A stretch of DNA of 64,000 nt from UMGS1322 sp900550765 (GTDB taxonomy: Bacteria; Bacillota; Clostridia; Christensenellales; QALW01): positions 1 through 64,000 of the forward strand of contig CAUDEY010000006.1 of assembly GCA_958448705.1 (NCBI GenBank), given 5' to 3'. Below the pieces are notes generated by a model. It did no database searches, was not told the origin of the DNA, and saw only the letters and a list, made by a program, of their open reading frames with translations. Shown here one piece after another: positions 8,423 through 17,120 of this stretch. Both the position numbers and the translations under genes were made by a program. Within the stretch, counting starts at the first letter, position 1. The number at the start of each line of letters is the position of its first letter.

Positions 8423-9952
8423 ATGTTAGCAAAAATACAGAGTCTGGGCCTTCACGGAATCGACGGGCTTTTGGTAACAGCCGAATGCGACGTCTCCGGA
8501 GGGCTGCCCTCCTTTGAGCTTGTAGGTCTGCCCGACGCGGCAGTAAAAGAAGCAAGAGAACGCGTACGTTCGGCTGTGAAAAACAGCGGCTTTGAATTTC
8601 CCCTTGCCCGCATTACGGTCAATCTTGCGCCGGCGGACATCAAAAAAGAAGGACCGGTCTATGATCTGCCGATCGCCGTTGGACTTCTGGCGGCAACCGG
8701 TCAGCTGAAAAGCGAACTGCTGGAGAACGCTGTGCTGATCGGCGAGCTTTCCTTAAGCGGAGATATTAAGGGAGTGCGCGGCGTTACGCCCATGCTGATT
8801 TCCGCCCGCGCAGCGGGAAAGACGGTATTTTTTATCTCCCCCGAAAACAGCCTTGAGGCCGGTTTTATCGAGGGGATTACCGTATATACGCCCCAAAACC
8901 TGCAGCAGCTGGTGCGCTTTTTAAAGGGCGAGCTGACGCTGGAGGCGGTAGAGCATATTGCCTGGAACGCGCTGCGCCGCCGAAAAAAGCCCCAAGCAGA
9001 TTTCCAGTTTATCAAGGGTCAAAAGGCCGCCAAGCGCGCAGCGGAAATCGCGGCTGCAGGCGGTCACAATATGCTTTTGATCGGCCCGCCCGGCTCCGGA
9101 AAGACCATGCTTGCCCGTGCCATGCCTTCGATTTTACCGGAAATGACCTTTGAAGAGGCGCTGGAAGCTACCAAAATTCATTCGGTAAGCGGTACCTTGG
9201 AGGACGGCATCTTATGTACGCGCCCTTTCCGCTGCCCGCATCATACTGCCAGCATTGCCGCGCTCACCGGCGGCGGCGCCAAAGCCAAGCCGGGAGAGGT
9301 CTCTTTGGCCCATAACGGCGTGCTGTTTTTAGATGAGCTGCCCGAATATAACCGCAATGCATTGGAGGCCCTGCGCCAGCCGTTAGAAGATGGCATCATC
9401 ACCGTTTCCCGGGTATTCGGCTCTATGGCGTATCCAGCCAGCTTTATGCTGGTGGCCAGCATGAATCCCTGCCCCTGCGGCAATTACGGCTCTAAAACAA
9501 AAAAATGCACCTGTACGCCTGCGGCAATTCAGAAATATCTTGCCAGGATCTCCGGGCCGCTGCTGGACCGGATCGATCTGCAGATCGAAGTAGACGCCGT
9601 GACCTACGGAGATATGACCGACGCCTCTCTTTCTGAGAGCAGCGAGGAAATCAAAGAACGCGTACAGCGAGCGCGGGAAATCCAGACGCATCGGTTTGCC
9701 GGTACTGCTTTTTTCTGCAACGCGCAGATGGACGCAGAGGCAATCAAAAAATACTGCGCGCTGGATGCGGCCTCCGAAGCGCTGCTGAAGCAGGCTTTTG
9801 CCTCGCTGAATATGAGCGCGCGGGGGTATCACCGCATTTTAAAAGTGGCGCGCACCATTGCTGATTTGGAGCAAAACGAAGCGATCGGGCCGGCGCATGT
9901 TGCCCAGGCGATCGGATACCGGAATTTGGACAGAAAATATTGGTCGCATTAA
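8423..9952 (+). CDS. YifB/ComM family Mg-chelatase-like AAA+ ATPase
   Basis: This protein (509 aa) has the N-terminal Lon-substrate-domain-like segment of the YifB/ComM family, an AAA+ core with Walker A GPPGSGKT at residues 221-228, Walker B VLFLDELPE, and the Cys-rich MNPCPCGNYGSKTKKCTC insertion, then a Mg-chelatase C-terminal domain. ComM of gamma-proteobacteria is a branch-migration helicase acting in natural transformation; the role in Clostridia is inferred. It usually sits next to dprA, which is absent here. Ribosome binding site GTGGAAAGG precedes the ATG. mntP follows after 13 nt. Confidence 0.93.
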   Translation: MLAKIQSLGLHGIDGLLVTAECDVSGGLPSFELVGLPDAAVKEARERVRSAVKNSGFEFPLARITVNLAPADIKKEGPVYDLPIAVGLLAATGQLKSELLENAVLIGELSLSGDIKGVRGVTPMLISARAAGKTVFFISPENSLEAGFIEGITVYTPQNLQQLVRFLKGELTLEAVEHIAWNALRRRKKPQADFQFIKGQKAAKRAAEIAAAGGHNMLLIGPPGSGKTMLARAMPSILPEMTFEEALEATKIHSVSGTLEDGILCTRPFRCPHHTASIAALTGGGAKAKPGEVSLAHNGVLFLDELPEYNRNALEALRQPLEDGIITVSRVFGSMAYPASFMLVASMNPCPCGNYGSKTKKCTCTPAAIQKYLARISGPLLDRIDLQIEVDAVTYGDMTDASLSESSEEIKERVQRAREIQTHRFAGTAFFCNAQMDAEAIKKYCALDAASEALLKQAFASLNMSARGYHRILKVARTIADLEQNEAIGPAHVAQAIGYRNLDRKYWSH

Positions 9953-9965
9953 GGAAGGAACATTT

Positions 9966-10535
9966 ATGAGTATATTGGAGCTGTTTATTCTTGCCCTTGG
10001 GCTTTCGATGGATGCCTTTGCTGTTTCGCTGTGCAAGGGACTTTCGGTAAAAAAGGTTCGTCTGCGCCATGGGCTGATCACCGGCTTATATTTTGGGGGT
10101 TTTCAAGCCCTGATGCCGCTTTTAGGATATTTGCTGGGCACCGGTTTTCAAAGCATTATTGAGGATTTTGACCATTGGATCGCCTTTGTGCTGCTGGCAA
10201 TGATCGGCGGAAATATGATTCGGGAAGCCTTTCAAAAAGAGGAAGAAGCGCTGAGCGATTCCTTTGGCTTTAAAACGATGCTGCTTATGGCCGTTGCCAC
10301 CAGTATTGACGCGCTGGCCTCAGGAATTGCAATTTCTTTTTTAGAGCTTTCCAAAATGCTTACAGCCGCAGCGTTTATCGGCATAACGACGTTTACGCTT
10401 TCCTTTGCGGGAGTGTTCATTGGCCAGAAATTCGGCAAAAGGTTTAAAGCTAAGGCAGAATTTGCCGGCGGTCTGATCCTAATTTTGCTGGGCGTAAAAA
10501 TTTTATTGGAGCACTTGGGCGTACTGGTTTTTTAA
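9966..10535 (+). CDS. mntP: Manganese efflux pump MntP
   Basis: This is a 189-aa protein of six predicted membrane helices with the two family repeats, each with an acidic membrane motif: GLSMDAFAVSL near the N-terminus and ATSIDALASGIA in the second half. MntP exports excess Mn2+. The ATG at 9966 follows AAGGAAGGAAC and starts 13 nt after the previous stop; the longer in-frame extension into the preceding gene has no support. Expression from the upstream promoter is likely, because I see no own promoter and no yybP-ykoY riboswitch in the 13-nt gap. Confidence 0.93.
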   Translation: MSILELFILALGLSMDAFAVSLCKGLSVKKVRLRHGLITGLYFGGFQALMPLLGYLLGTGFQSIIEDFDHWIAFVLLAMIGGNMIREAFQKEEEALSDSFGFKTMLLMAVATSIDALASGIAISFLELSKMLTAAAFIGITTFTLSFAGVFIGQKFGKRFKAKAEFAGGLILILLGVKILLEHLGVLVF

Positions 10536-10540
10536 AAGGC

Positions 10541-10800
10541 AGAAGCGCACGAAGAGAGCTATTTTCTAAGGAAGTGTATTCCTGATATAGAACTGGAATA
10601 TATGAATTTTTTAGACATGAAAAATATTATGCCGGAGCTTGGCGAATCGGTTTCTTTCAAAGACGGGCCGAAAGGCGGTTTTTCTTCCGAAGGAATTCCA
10701 TAATTCCTGAATATTTGGGGAAAAACAATGGTAACCTTGGGCTGTAGCGGAAACGATATCGCTACTGCTTTTTCAGCAAGCAATACATAGCACCGTGCGA
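10541..10800 (+). pseudogene. Possible gene relic downstream of mntP
   Basis: Directly after mntP and in the same frame, about 60 protein-like codons stay open up to a TAA near 10700 (segment MNFLDMKNIMPELGESVSF and onward). After that stop the frame again reads plausibly (FLNIWGKTMVTLGCSGND) to a TAG near 10788. Neither part has a ribosome binding site I trust, and I do not recognise the family. It could be a decayed gene with an internal stop, or chance. Confidence 0.25.
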
Positions 10801-11011
10801 CTATATCGAGGCGAATGCCGCACGGTTAAAACTGTTGCTATCTTCAAAACAATGTGCTATAAAAACTGCATATCCCGCGGCGAAGGAGACGGACGATAAA
10901 ACTTTTGTTTGTATCAAAATGAAACAAAGCAATGAGCGCTGCAGTTCCAATGCATTGCGGGCATCGGATTGCGGTGCCGCAATCCGAAAAAATTCAAATA
11001 GAAAAGCATTC

Positions 11012-11055
11012 AGGCACCTTCCTTACGGAGGGTGCCTTAAACGGACTCTTTTTTT
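11012..11055 (+). terminator. Hairpin with downstream T-run
   Basis: An 11-bp perfect stem with a TTAC loop (11012-11036) is followed after an 11-nt gap by T-rich sequence. The gap makes it an imperfect intrinsic terminator. It may end transcripts coming from mntP. Confidence 0.4.
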
Positions 11056-11112
11056 ATGGAGAAAGCTGTGCCCCGCAGCCTAGCAGGAAAGATATGGCAT
11101 AAGGGAAACACT

Positions 11113-11140
11113 TTGCAAATCAACAAGCCCGTGCTATAAT
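11113..11140 (+). promoter_or_regulatory. Probable promoter of the uvrBA operon
   Basis: TTGCAA (11113-11118) and a perfect TATAAT (11135-11140) are separated by 16 bp. The leader to uvrB would be about 255 nt and contains a degraded repeat and the hairpin at 11199-11225. I see no clear SOS box. Confidence 0.55.
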
Positions 11141-11164
11141 AAAAGAAGATCCGCACCTATCTAT

Positions 11165-11285
11165 CGACTCTCCCCATCAAGGGCAGCTGTCACCGCAGAA
11201 AACGGAAGAGTTGTTTCCGTTTTTTATGAAGCTCTCCTTCAAAGACACCATCCCTTCTCAGAGGAGCCGAAGAAAGTAAAAAGCG
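11165..11285. repeat. Composite stem-loop repeat, degraded copy
   Basis: It shares CTCCCC-ATCAAGGG-AGCTGTCACCGCA with the copy at 16822 and CATCCCTTCTCAGAGGAGCC with the copies at 42319 and 42626. The order of modules matches the long copy at 42226-42532, but the central stem is replaced by a hairpin. Confidence 0.55.
11199..11225 (+). terminator. Terminator-like hairpin in the uvrB leader
   Basis: A 9-bp stem AAAACGGAA/TTCCGTTTT closes a 7-nt loop and runs into a short T-tract. It lies between the uvrB promoter and the uvrB start, so it could attenuate the operon or may simply be part of the repeat. Confidence 0.4.
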
Positions 11286-11400
11286 GCGGCCGTCTTTTGC
11301 CAAACGAGGCGGAGACATTCTCTTTCCGGGGAAAAGAACGGATTGATTTTTAATATTTTTTGTTTTCAAAATTTTAATGTTGCAAGAAAGGAGCACGCGC

Positions 11401-13347
11401 GTGGAGAGGTTTGAATTAGTATCCGCGTTCCAGCCGACCGGCGATCAGCCCCAGGCAATCGAAAAGCTGGTGCAGGGCATTGAGGACGGCTTGGACGCCC
11501 AGGTGCTTTTGGGCGTTACCGGCTCGGGCAAAACCTTTACAATGGCCAATATCATTCAAAAAATCAACCGTCCCACGCTGGTGCTGGCCCATAACAAGAC
11601 GCTGGCAGCGCAGCTCTACAGTGAATTCAAGGAGTTTTTTCCCCATAACGCCGTGGAATATTTCGTATCGTTTTACGATTATTATCAGCCCGAGGCGTAT
11701 ATTCCGCAGACGGATACGTATATCGAAAAGGATTCCTCGATTAACGAGGAAATTGAAAAGCTGCGGCACAGCGCCACCTGTTCCCTGCAGGAACGGCGGG
11801 ACGTGATTGTGGTAGCCTCGGTTTCGTGTATTTACGGTCTGGGCGACCCGGTCACCTACCGGGAAATGTCCGTTTCCCTGCGCCCGGGAATGGTTTTGGA
11901 GAGAAATCAGCTGCTGATAAAGCTGGTAGAGATGCAGTATGAGCGCAACGATGTGGACTTTGTGCGCGGTACTTTTCGCGTACGGGGCGACAGTGTGGAG
12001 ATCCTTACCGCCCAGCAAAGCGAAAAGGCTGTGCGGGTAGAGTTCTTCGGCGATGAGATCGACCGTATCTGCGAGGTGGATGTGCTTACCGGCCGCGTGC
12101 TGGCAACGCTGCAGCATTGTGCCATTTTTCCCAATACCCATTATGCGGCGGACGCACATCAGCTGGAAAAAGCCATTGAAAATATAAAAAAGGATTTGGA
12201 GATCCGGCTGGAGGAACTGAACAAGGCCGGTAAGCTGCTGGAGGCCGAACGGCTTGAGCAGCGTACCCGCTACGATTTGGAAATGATCAGTGAGATCGGA
12301 TATTGTTCCGGAATAGAAAACTATTCCCGGTATCTGGACGGCCGCAGCGAGGGAGAGCCGCCCTATACGCTGCTGGATTATTTTCCGCGGGATTTTTTGG
12401 TCATTATTGATGAATCGCACGTGACCGTGCCGCAGATGCGCGCGATGTATGCCGGAGACCGTTCCCGCAAGCAGATGCTGGTGGATTACGGCTTTCGTCT
12501 TCCGGCCGCTTTTGACAACCGCCCCCTGCGCTCTGAGGAAGCCGCGGCTCGCTTGAGGCAGACGCTGTTTGTTTCGGCTACGCCTGCTGAGTATGAGTTG
12601 GAACGCGCCGGCCAGGTAGTGGAGCAGATCATCCGTCCCACCGGCCTGCTTGACCCGGAAATTTCGGTGAGACCAATAGAGGGACAGATAGACGATTTGA
12701 TCGAAGAAATTCAGGGCACTACTGTCAGAGGCTTCCGCACGCTGGTTACGACGCTTACCAAGCGCATGGCCGAAATGCTGACGGATTATTTAAAGGAAAT
12801 GGGCCTTAGAGTGGAATATATGCACTCGGAGATTCACACGCTGGAGCGCGTCGAGATCCTGCGCAACCTGCGGCTGGGAAAGTTTGACGTTTTAGTGGGC
12901 ATCAACCTGCTGCGGGAAGGGCTGGATCTGCCCGAAGTAGCGCTGATTGCGATTTTGGACGCCGATAAAGAAGGTTTTTTGCGCTCCCAGCGTTCCCTGA
13001 TACAGACGATCGGCCGAGGGGCGCGAAACGCCGAGGGGCGCGTGATTATGTACGCCGATACCGTTACCGATTCCATGAAGGGCGCCATTGAGGAGACTCG
13101 GCGCCGCCGCGAGATACAGCAGCGGTATAATCTTGAGCACGGCATCACGCCGAAAACGATTATGAAGCCGATTGCCGACTTAATTGAAATTACCGGCGCG
13201 GCCGAAGAGGAAAAGCCCGCGGAGAACCTGCGCGACCGCATTCGTACCCTGGAGGAGGAAATGCTAAAATACGCCAAAAACCTGGAGTTTGAAAAAGCCG
13301 CGAAGATACGCGATACGTTAAAATTGCTTTATGAGGAAAATCAATGA
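11401..13347 (+). CDS. uvrB: Excinuclease ABC subunit B
   Basis: UvrB (648 aa) verifies damage in nucleotide excision repair after UvrA loading. Walker A GVTGSGKT is at residues 38-45, followed by the beta-hairpin region YYQPEAYIPQTDTYIEKDSSIN, the DEAD-like IIDESHVT, the helicase motifs (SATP, TLTKRMAEML, GINLLREGLDLPEV, QTIGRGARN), and a C-terminal UVR domain (LEEEMLKYAKNLEFEKAAKIRD) that binds UvrC. I chose the GTG at 11401, which lies 7 nt after AAAGGAG; the ATG at 11377 would place that site inside the gene. It overlaps uvrA by 4 nt. Confidence 0.97.
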   Translation: MERFELVSAFQPTGDQPQAIEKLVQGIEDGLDAQVLLGVTGSGKTFTMANIIQKINRPTLVLAHNKTLAAQLYSEFKEFFPHNAVEYFVSFYDYYQPEAYIPQTDTYIEKDSSINEEIEKLRHSATCSLQERRDVIVVASVSCIYGLGDPVTYREMSVSLRPGMVLERNQLLIKLVEMQYERNDVDFVRGTFRVRGDSVEILTAQQSEKAVRVEFFGDEIDRICEVDVLTGRVLATLQHCAIFPNTHYAADAHQLEKAIENIKKDLEIRLEELNKAGKLLEAERLEQRTRYDLEMISEIGYCSGIENYSRYLDGRSEGEPPYTLLDYFPRDFLVIIDESHVTVPQMRAMYAGDRSRKQMLVDYGFRLPAAFDNRPLRSEEAAARLRQTLFVSATPAEYELERAGQVVEQIIRPTGLLDPEISVRPIEGQIDDLIEEIQGTTVRGFRTLVTTLTKRMAEMLTDYLKEMGLRVEYMHSEIHTLERVEILRNLRLGKFDVLVGINLLREGLDLPEVALIAILDADKEGFLRSQRSLIQTIGRGARNAEGRVIMYADTVTDSMKGAIEETRRRREIQQRYNLEHGITPKTIMKPIADLIEITGAAEEEKPAENLRDRIRTLEEEMLKYAKNLEFEKAAKIRDTLKLLYEENQ

Positions 13348-16172
13348 GAGACAGTATTATCATAAAAGGGGCAAAAACCCATAACTTAAAAAATGTTACC
13401 GTAGAAATCCCCCGGAACAAAATGGTGGTATTCACCGGTCTTTCCGGCTCGGGCAAAAGCTCGCTGGCGTTTGATACGCTCTATGCCGAGGGGCAGCGGC
13501 GGTATGTGGAAAGCCTTTCCTCCTACGCCCGCCAGTTTTTGGGGCAGATGGAAAAGCCGGATGTGGAATCCATTGAGGGGCTTTCGCCGGCCATCAGCAT
13601 CGATCAAAAAACCACCAACAACAACCCCCGCTCCACCGTGGGCACCGTTACCGAGATTCATGATTATCTGCGTTTGCTTTATGCGCGCATCGGCGTCGCC
13701 CATTGCCCTAAGTGCGGAAAGGAAATTCAAAAGCAGACCGTTGACCAGATGGTGCAGGCGGTACTGGCCTTGCCTGAGGGCACGCGGATTCAAGTGCTGG
13801 CGCCGGTAGTGCGCGGCCGCAAGGGCGAACACGTGAAGCTGCTGGAGAGCCTGCAAAAGAGCGGTTATATCCGGGTAAAAATTGACGGCGAGCTGTTTGA
13901 GCTGGGGGAAGAAATCAAGCTGGAAAAGAATAACAAGCATCATATCTCTGTGGTTGTCGACCGGCTGATTGTACGTGAGGATATCCGTTCAAGGCTTACC
14001 GATTCGATAGAGGCTGCCCTGAAATTGGCCGAGGGACTGGCGGTGATTGATGTCATCGGGCAAAGGGAACTGCTGTTTTCCCAAAACTATGCCTGCCCCG
14101 ACTGCAATATCAGCATAGAAGAGCTGGAGCCGCGGCTGTTTTCGTTTAACTCGCCCTTCGGCGCCTGTCCGGAGTGTACGGGCATCGGCAGTATTATGCG
14201 GGTGGATCCGGGACTGGTTGTGCATGACGCCTCCCTTTCTTTAAAGGAAGGAGCCATTCGTGTTTCCGGTTGGTTTGTGATGGGCACCGATTCCATGAAC
14301 CGTATGTACTATCAGGGACTTGCGGCACATTACGGATTCTCTTTGGATACGCCGTTTCAGGACCTTGATGAAAAAATACAAAACATTATCCTTTATGGCT
14401 CCGGTAATGAGGAGATTGACTTTCAAATTACAACAAACCGCCATTCGCGTTCCTTTAAGCAGCCGTTTGAAGGGATTATTCCGCAGCTGGAACGCCGTTT
14501 TCGGGAAACGCAGAGCGAGGGCGTCAAGCGGGATTTGGAGCAGCTGATGACCAGCAGCCCCTGCCATGCCTGCGGCGGCCGGCGGTACAAGCCCGAGGCC
14601 CTGGCCGTTACGGTAAACGGAAAAAACATTTTTGAAATCAGCGATATGCCCATTTGGCAGACGCATGCGTTTTTAAAAACGCTGACGCTTGGCAGCAAGG
14701 ATACCATGATTGCCGAACGCATTTTAAAGGAACTTGACGCGCGGTTATCCTTTTTGGAGAACGTAGGATTGGATTATCTTACGCTTACGCGCGCGGCCTG
14801 CACGCTTTCCGGCGGCGAAGCGCAGCGTATCCGGCTTGCCACGCAGATCGGCGCGGGTTTAATGGGGGTTTTGTATATTTTAGATGAGCCCAGCATCGGC
14901 CTGCATCAGCGGGATAATGAAAAGCTTCTGGCCTCCTTAAAGGGGTTGCGGGATTTAGGCAATACGCTGGTGGTGGTGGAGCATGACGAGGATACCATTC
15001 GGCAGGCGGATTATGTGGTGGATATCGGCCCCGGTGCGGGCGCGCGCGGCGGACATGTGGTATGCGCGGGTACACCGGAGGAGATTATGGCCTGTCCGGA
15101 ATCTCTTACAGGCGCCTATCTTTCGGGGCGGCTCACGATTCCCGTTCCCAAGGAGAGAAGAGAGCCCCGCGGTTTTATTACGGTAAAAGGGGCCTGTGCC
15201 AACAATTTGAAAAATGTGACCGTGAAAATCCCGCTGGGCGTTATTACGGCAGTTACCGGCGTTTCCGGCTCGGGCAAAAGCTCACTGGTGAACGAGGTTT
15301 TATATAAAACGCTGGCGCGCAAACTGAACCGGGCGCATTTTCCGCCCGCGCCCTGCCGCGATGTTACGGGAACGGAGCAGCTGGATAAAGTTATTGTAAT
15401 CGATCAAAGCCCCATCGGCAGAACGCCGCGCTCCAATCCGGCTACCTATACCGGGGTGTTTGACCACATCCGCGCGCTGTTCGCTCAAACGCAGGACGCA
15501 AAGATGCGCGGCTACAATAACGGCCGCTTCAGCTTTAACGTAAAGGGGGGCCGGTGCGAAGCCTGCAGCGGCGACGGGATTATTAAAATTGAAATGCACT
15601 TTATGCCCGATATCTACGTGCCCTGCGAGGTATGCGGCGGCAAGCGGTATTCCAAGGAAACGCTGGAGGTGCGCTATAAGGGCAAAAATATCTTTGAAGT
15701 ATTGGATATGACCGTAGAAGAGGCGGTTGATTTCTTCAAAAATGTTCCGCAGATTCACCGCAAGATTCAGCTGCTCTACGATGTGGGGCTTGGATATATC
15801 AAGCTTGGGCAGCCTTCTACGATGCTTTCCGGCGGCGAAGCCCAGCGCGTGAAACTGGCCACCGAGCTTTCCCGGCGGCCTACAGGAAAGACGATCTATA
15901 TTCTCGATGAGCCGACGACCGGTCTGCATACCGATGATGTGAAAAAACTGGTGGCTATTTTGGACCGGCTGGCGGCCGGCGGCAATACGGTGGTGGTTAT
16001 TGAGCACAACCTGGATATTATTAAAATTGCCGACCACTGCATCGACATGGGGCCGGAAGGCGGCGTAAACGGCGGCACGGTAATTGCCCAGGGTACGCCG
16101 GAGGAACTGACCAGGGTACCGGAAAGCCACACCGGACGCTTTTTAAAGAAAATATTGGAGAAAGGCTCATGA
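13344..16172 (+). CDS. uvrA: Excinuclease ABC subunit A
   Basis: UvrA (942 aa) is the damage-sensing ATPase of nucleotide excision repair. It has two ABC cassettes: Walker A GLSGSGKSS near residue 32 and GVSGSGKSS near 640, each with an LSGGEAQR signature and an ILDEP(S/T) Walker B. The Cys-rich zinc modules CPDCN...CPEC and CEACSGDG...CEVCGGKRY are intact. The start overlaps the uvrB stop (ATGA). The length is standard. It is followed by a LiaF-like gene, also overlapping by 4 nt, an unusual operon partner. Confidence 0.98.
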   Translation: MRDSIIIKGAKTHNLKNVTVEIPRNKMVVFTGLSGSGKSSLAFDTLYAEGQRRYVESLSSYARQFLGQMEKPDVESIEGLSPAISIDQKTTNNNPRSTVGTVTEIHDYLRLLYARIGVAHCPKCGKEIQKQTVDQMVQAVLALPEGTRIQVLAPVVRGRKGEHVKLLESLQKSGYIRVKIDGELFELGEEIKLEKNNKHHISVVVDRLIVREDIRSRLTDSIEAALKLAEGLAVIDVIGQRELLFSQNYACPDCNISIEELEPRLFSFNSPFGACPECTGIGSIMRVDPGLVVHDASLSLKEGAIRVSGWFVMGTDSMNRMYYQGLAAHYGFSLDTPFQDLDEKIQNIILYGSGNEEIDFQITTNRHSRSFKQPFEGIIPQLERRFRETQSEGVKRDLEQLMTSSPCHACGGRRYKPEALAVTVNGKNIFEISDMPIWQTHAFLKTLTLGSKDTMIAERILKELDARLSFLENVGLDYLTLTRAACTLSGGEAQRIRLATQIGAGLMGVLYILDEPSIGLHQRDNEKLLASLKGLRDLGNTLVVVEHDEDTIRQADYVVDIGPGAGARGGHVVCAGTPEEIMACPESLTGAYLSGRLTIPVPKERREPRGFITVKGACANNLKNVTVKIPLGVITAVTGVSGSGKSSLVNEVLYKTLARKLNRAHFPPAPCRDVTGTEQLDKVIVIDQSPIGRTPRSNPATYTGVFDHIRALFAQTQDAKMRGYNNGRFSFNVKGGRCEACSGDGIIKIEMHFMPDIYVPCEVCGGKRYSKETLEVRYKGKNIFEVLDMTVEEAVDFFKNVPQIHRKIQLLYDVGLGYIKLGQPSTMLSGGEAQRVKLATELSRRPTGKTIYILDEPTTGLHTDDVKKLVAILDRLAAGGNTVVVIEHNLDIIKIADHCIDMGPEGGVNGGTVIAQGTPEELTRVPESHTGRFLKKILEKGS

Positions 16173-16753
16173 AAAGTCGAGCAAAAAATATCTTTTGGGG
16201 GATCTGCTTTCTTGCGGTGGGTATTAGCATTCTGGGTGACTGGTTCGCCTGGTGGGATGGATTTTCCTTCAGTGAGTTACTTTTTGCGGCAAGCATGGCG
16301 TTCTGTATTTTGGAGGATGCCAAGGTATTCCAGATGATTTTTTCAGGTGCAGCAATCATTATCGGCCTGTGCCTTATCTTCGGCAAAAAGACGAAGCCGA
16401 GCTCCGGAGGGCCGAATGCGGCATCGCGGCCGCCGGAGAGCGCATATACGGCCTGCTTTTCGGGCGAACATGTGAATTTGCGGGGTATGGAGCTGAAAAA
16501 CGGCTTTAAGGCCACAGCCGTCTTCGGCGGGGTGGATATCGATCTGCGCGGCACGGTAATTTCAGAGGATATTACGCTGAAGCTTACCGCCGTCTTTGGC
16601 GGCATCGACGTGTTTGCACCGGAAAATGCCAACATCAAGACGGCGGGCTCTTCCTTTTTAGGCGGCTGTGAAAATAAAACGGTACATATTGAGGGCGGGC
16701 CTACCGTTACAATCGAATATACCTGTGTTTTCGGCGGGATTGAGATCAAATAA
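16169..16753 (+). CDS. LiaF/YvqF-like membrane protein with cell-wall-active-antibiotic-response C-terminal domain
   Basis: The N-terminal half (residues 1-75) holds three to four short hydrophobic segments. The C-terminal half is a beta-helix-like repeat of the form FGGVDIDLRG / FGGIDVFAP / FGGIEIK, as in the LiaF/YvqF C-terminal domain. LiaF restrains the LiaRS cell-envelope stress system in Bacillus, but no two-component system is nearby. It overlaps the uvrA stop by 4 nt (ATGA), so it is co-transcribed with uvrBA. The function here is unknown; the family assignment is by pattern of repeats and topology. Confidence 0.72.
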   Translation: MKSRAKNIFWGICFLAVGISILGDWFAWWDGFSFSELLFAASMAFCILEDAKVFQMIFSGAAIIIGLCLIFGKKTKPSSGGPNAASRPPESAYTACFSGEHVNLRGMELKNGFKATAVFGGVDIDLRGTVISEDITLKLTAVFGGIDVFAPENANIKTAGSSFLGGCENKTVHIEGGPTVTIEYTCVFGGIEIK

Positions 16754-17120
16754 AATTCCAGAAACTCTCCCGCTGCCTTCTGATAGGAAACGCAACAGCA
16801 TCTCCCTTGAACAAAACTTTCCCGGCTCCCCTTATCAGGGAAGCTGTCACCGCAGGTGACTGCGGGGGCAGTCTCTTCCCTTTCCTTCTCTCCCAGTCTC
16901 GCTTCCTGTTTGCGATCGGAGCCAAGAGAAGCAAAATGCGTTCTAAAAGAAAAAGCATTGCCAATAACAGCCTTCTATGAATAGGAACGGTTGGTGACAG
17001 ATCAGAATACAAACAGGCCTCCCTCTAACGAGGGAGGCTTGATGCAATGCAGATCTTTCTCTGTTTTTCTTTTAAACAGCCTTCTTCCGCCGGCCGCGGA
17101 AGCCTAATTCTGCCCATCTT
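16754..17120. other. Repeat-filled spacer between LiaF-like gene and spoIIE
   Basis: The two flanking genes converge here. Nearly the whole spacer is repeat sequence (see 16822-17043). I see no gene and no separate strong terminator; the GCCTCCCTC/GAGGGAGGC stem at 17018-17039 may serve both directions weakly. Confidence 0.6.
16822..17043 (+). repeat. Composite stem-loop repeat, internally deleted long copy
   Basis: It begins with GGCTCCCCTTATCAGGG-AGCTGTCACCGCAGGTGACTG (about 16824-16863), continues through a GGAGCCAAGAGAAGC segment, GTTCTAAAAG (16939), AATAGGAAC, and ends in the stem GCCTCCCTC-TAAC-GAGGGAGGC. The same modules in the same order occupy 42226-42532, where the middle part is longer. 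The parallel order over some 200-300 bp argues for one dispersed element rather than chance hairpins. Confidence 0.75.

Larger units (their letters stand above)
10801..11400. other. Intergenic region before uvrB
   Basis: No gene is evident. It holds several stem-loops: CGGATTGCG/CGCAATCCG at 10964-10985, an 11-bp perfect hairpin AGGCACCTTCC/GGAGGGTGCCT at 11012-11036 followed some 11 nt later by a T-run (11048-11055), a promoter at 11113-11140, and a degraded copy of the composite repeat (11165-11285) that carries a terminator-like hairpin. Confidence 0.55.

Noticed and set aside
10964..10985. CGGATTGCG/CGCAATCCG hairpin as a terminator or regulatory RNA
   Set aside because: The stem is perfect, but there is no T-tract and no conserved context; it is noted only in the spacer description.
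10835..11083. 82-codon open frame between mntP and uvrB
   Set aside because: Its composition is not protein-like, it crosses two hairpins and has no credible start signal.
11416..12420. Long open frame on the minus strand opposite uvrB (similar ones opposite glgP, gap and polC)
   Set aside because: These frames mirror strongly biased codons of confident genes, lack ribosome binding sites and show no protein-like motifs.
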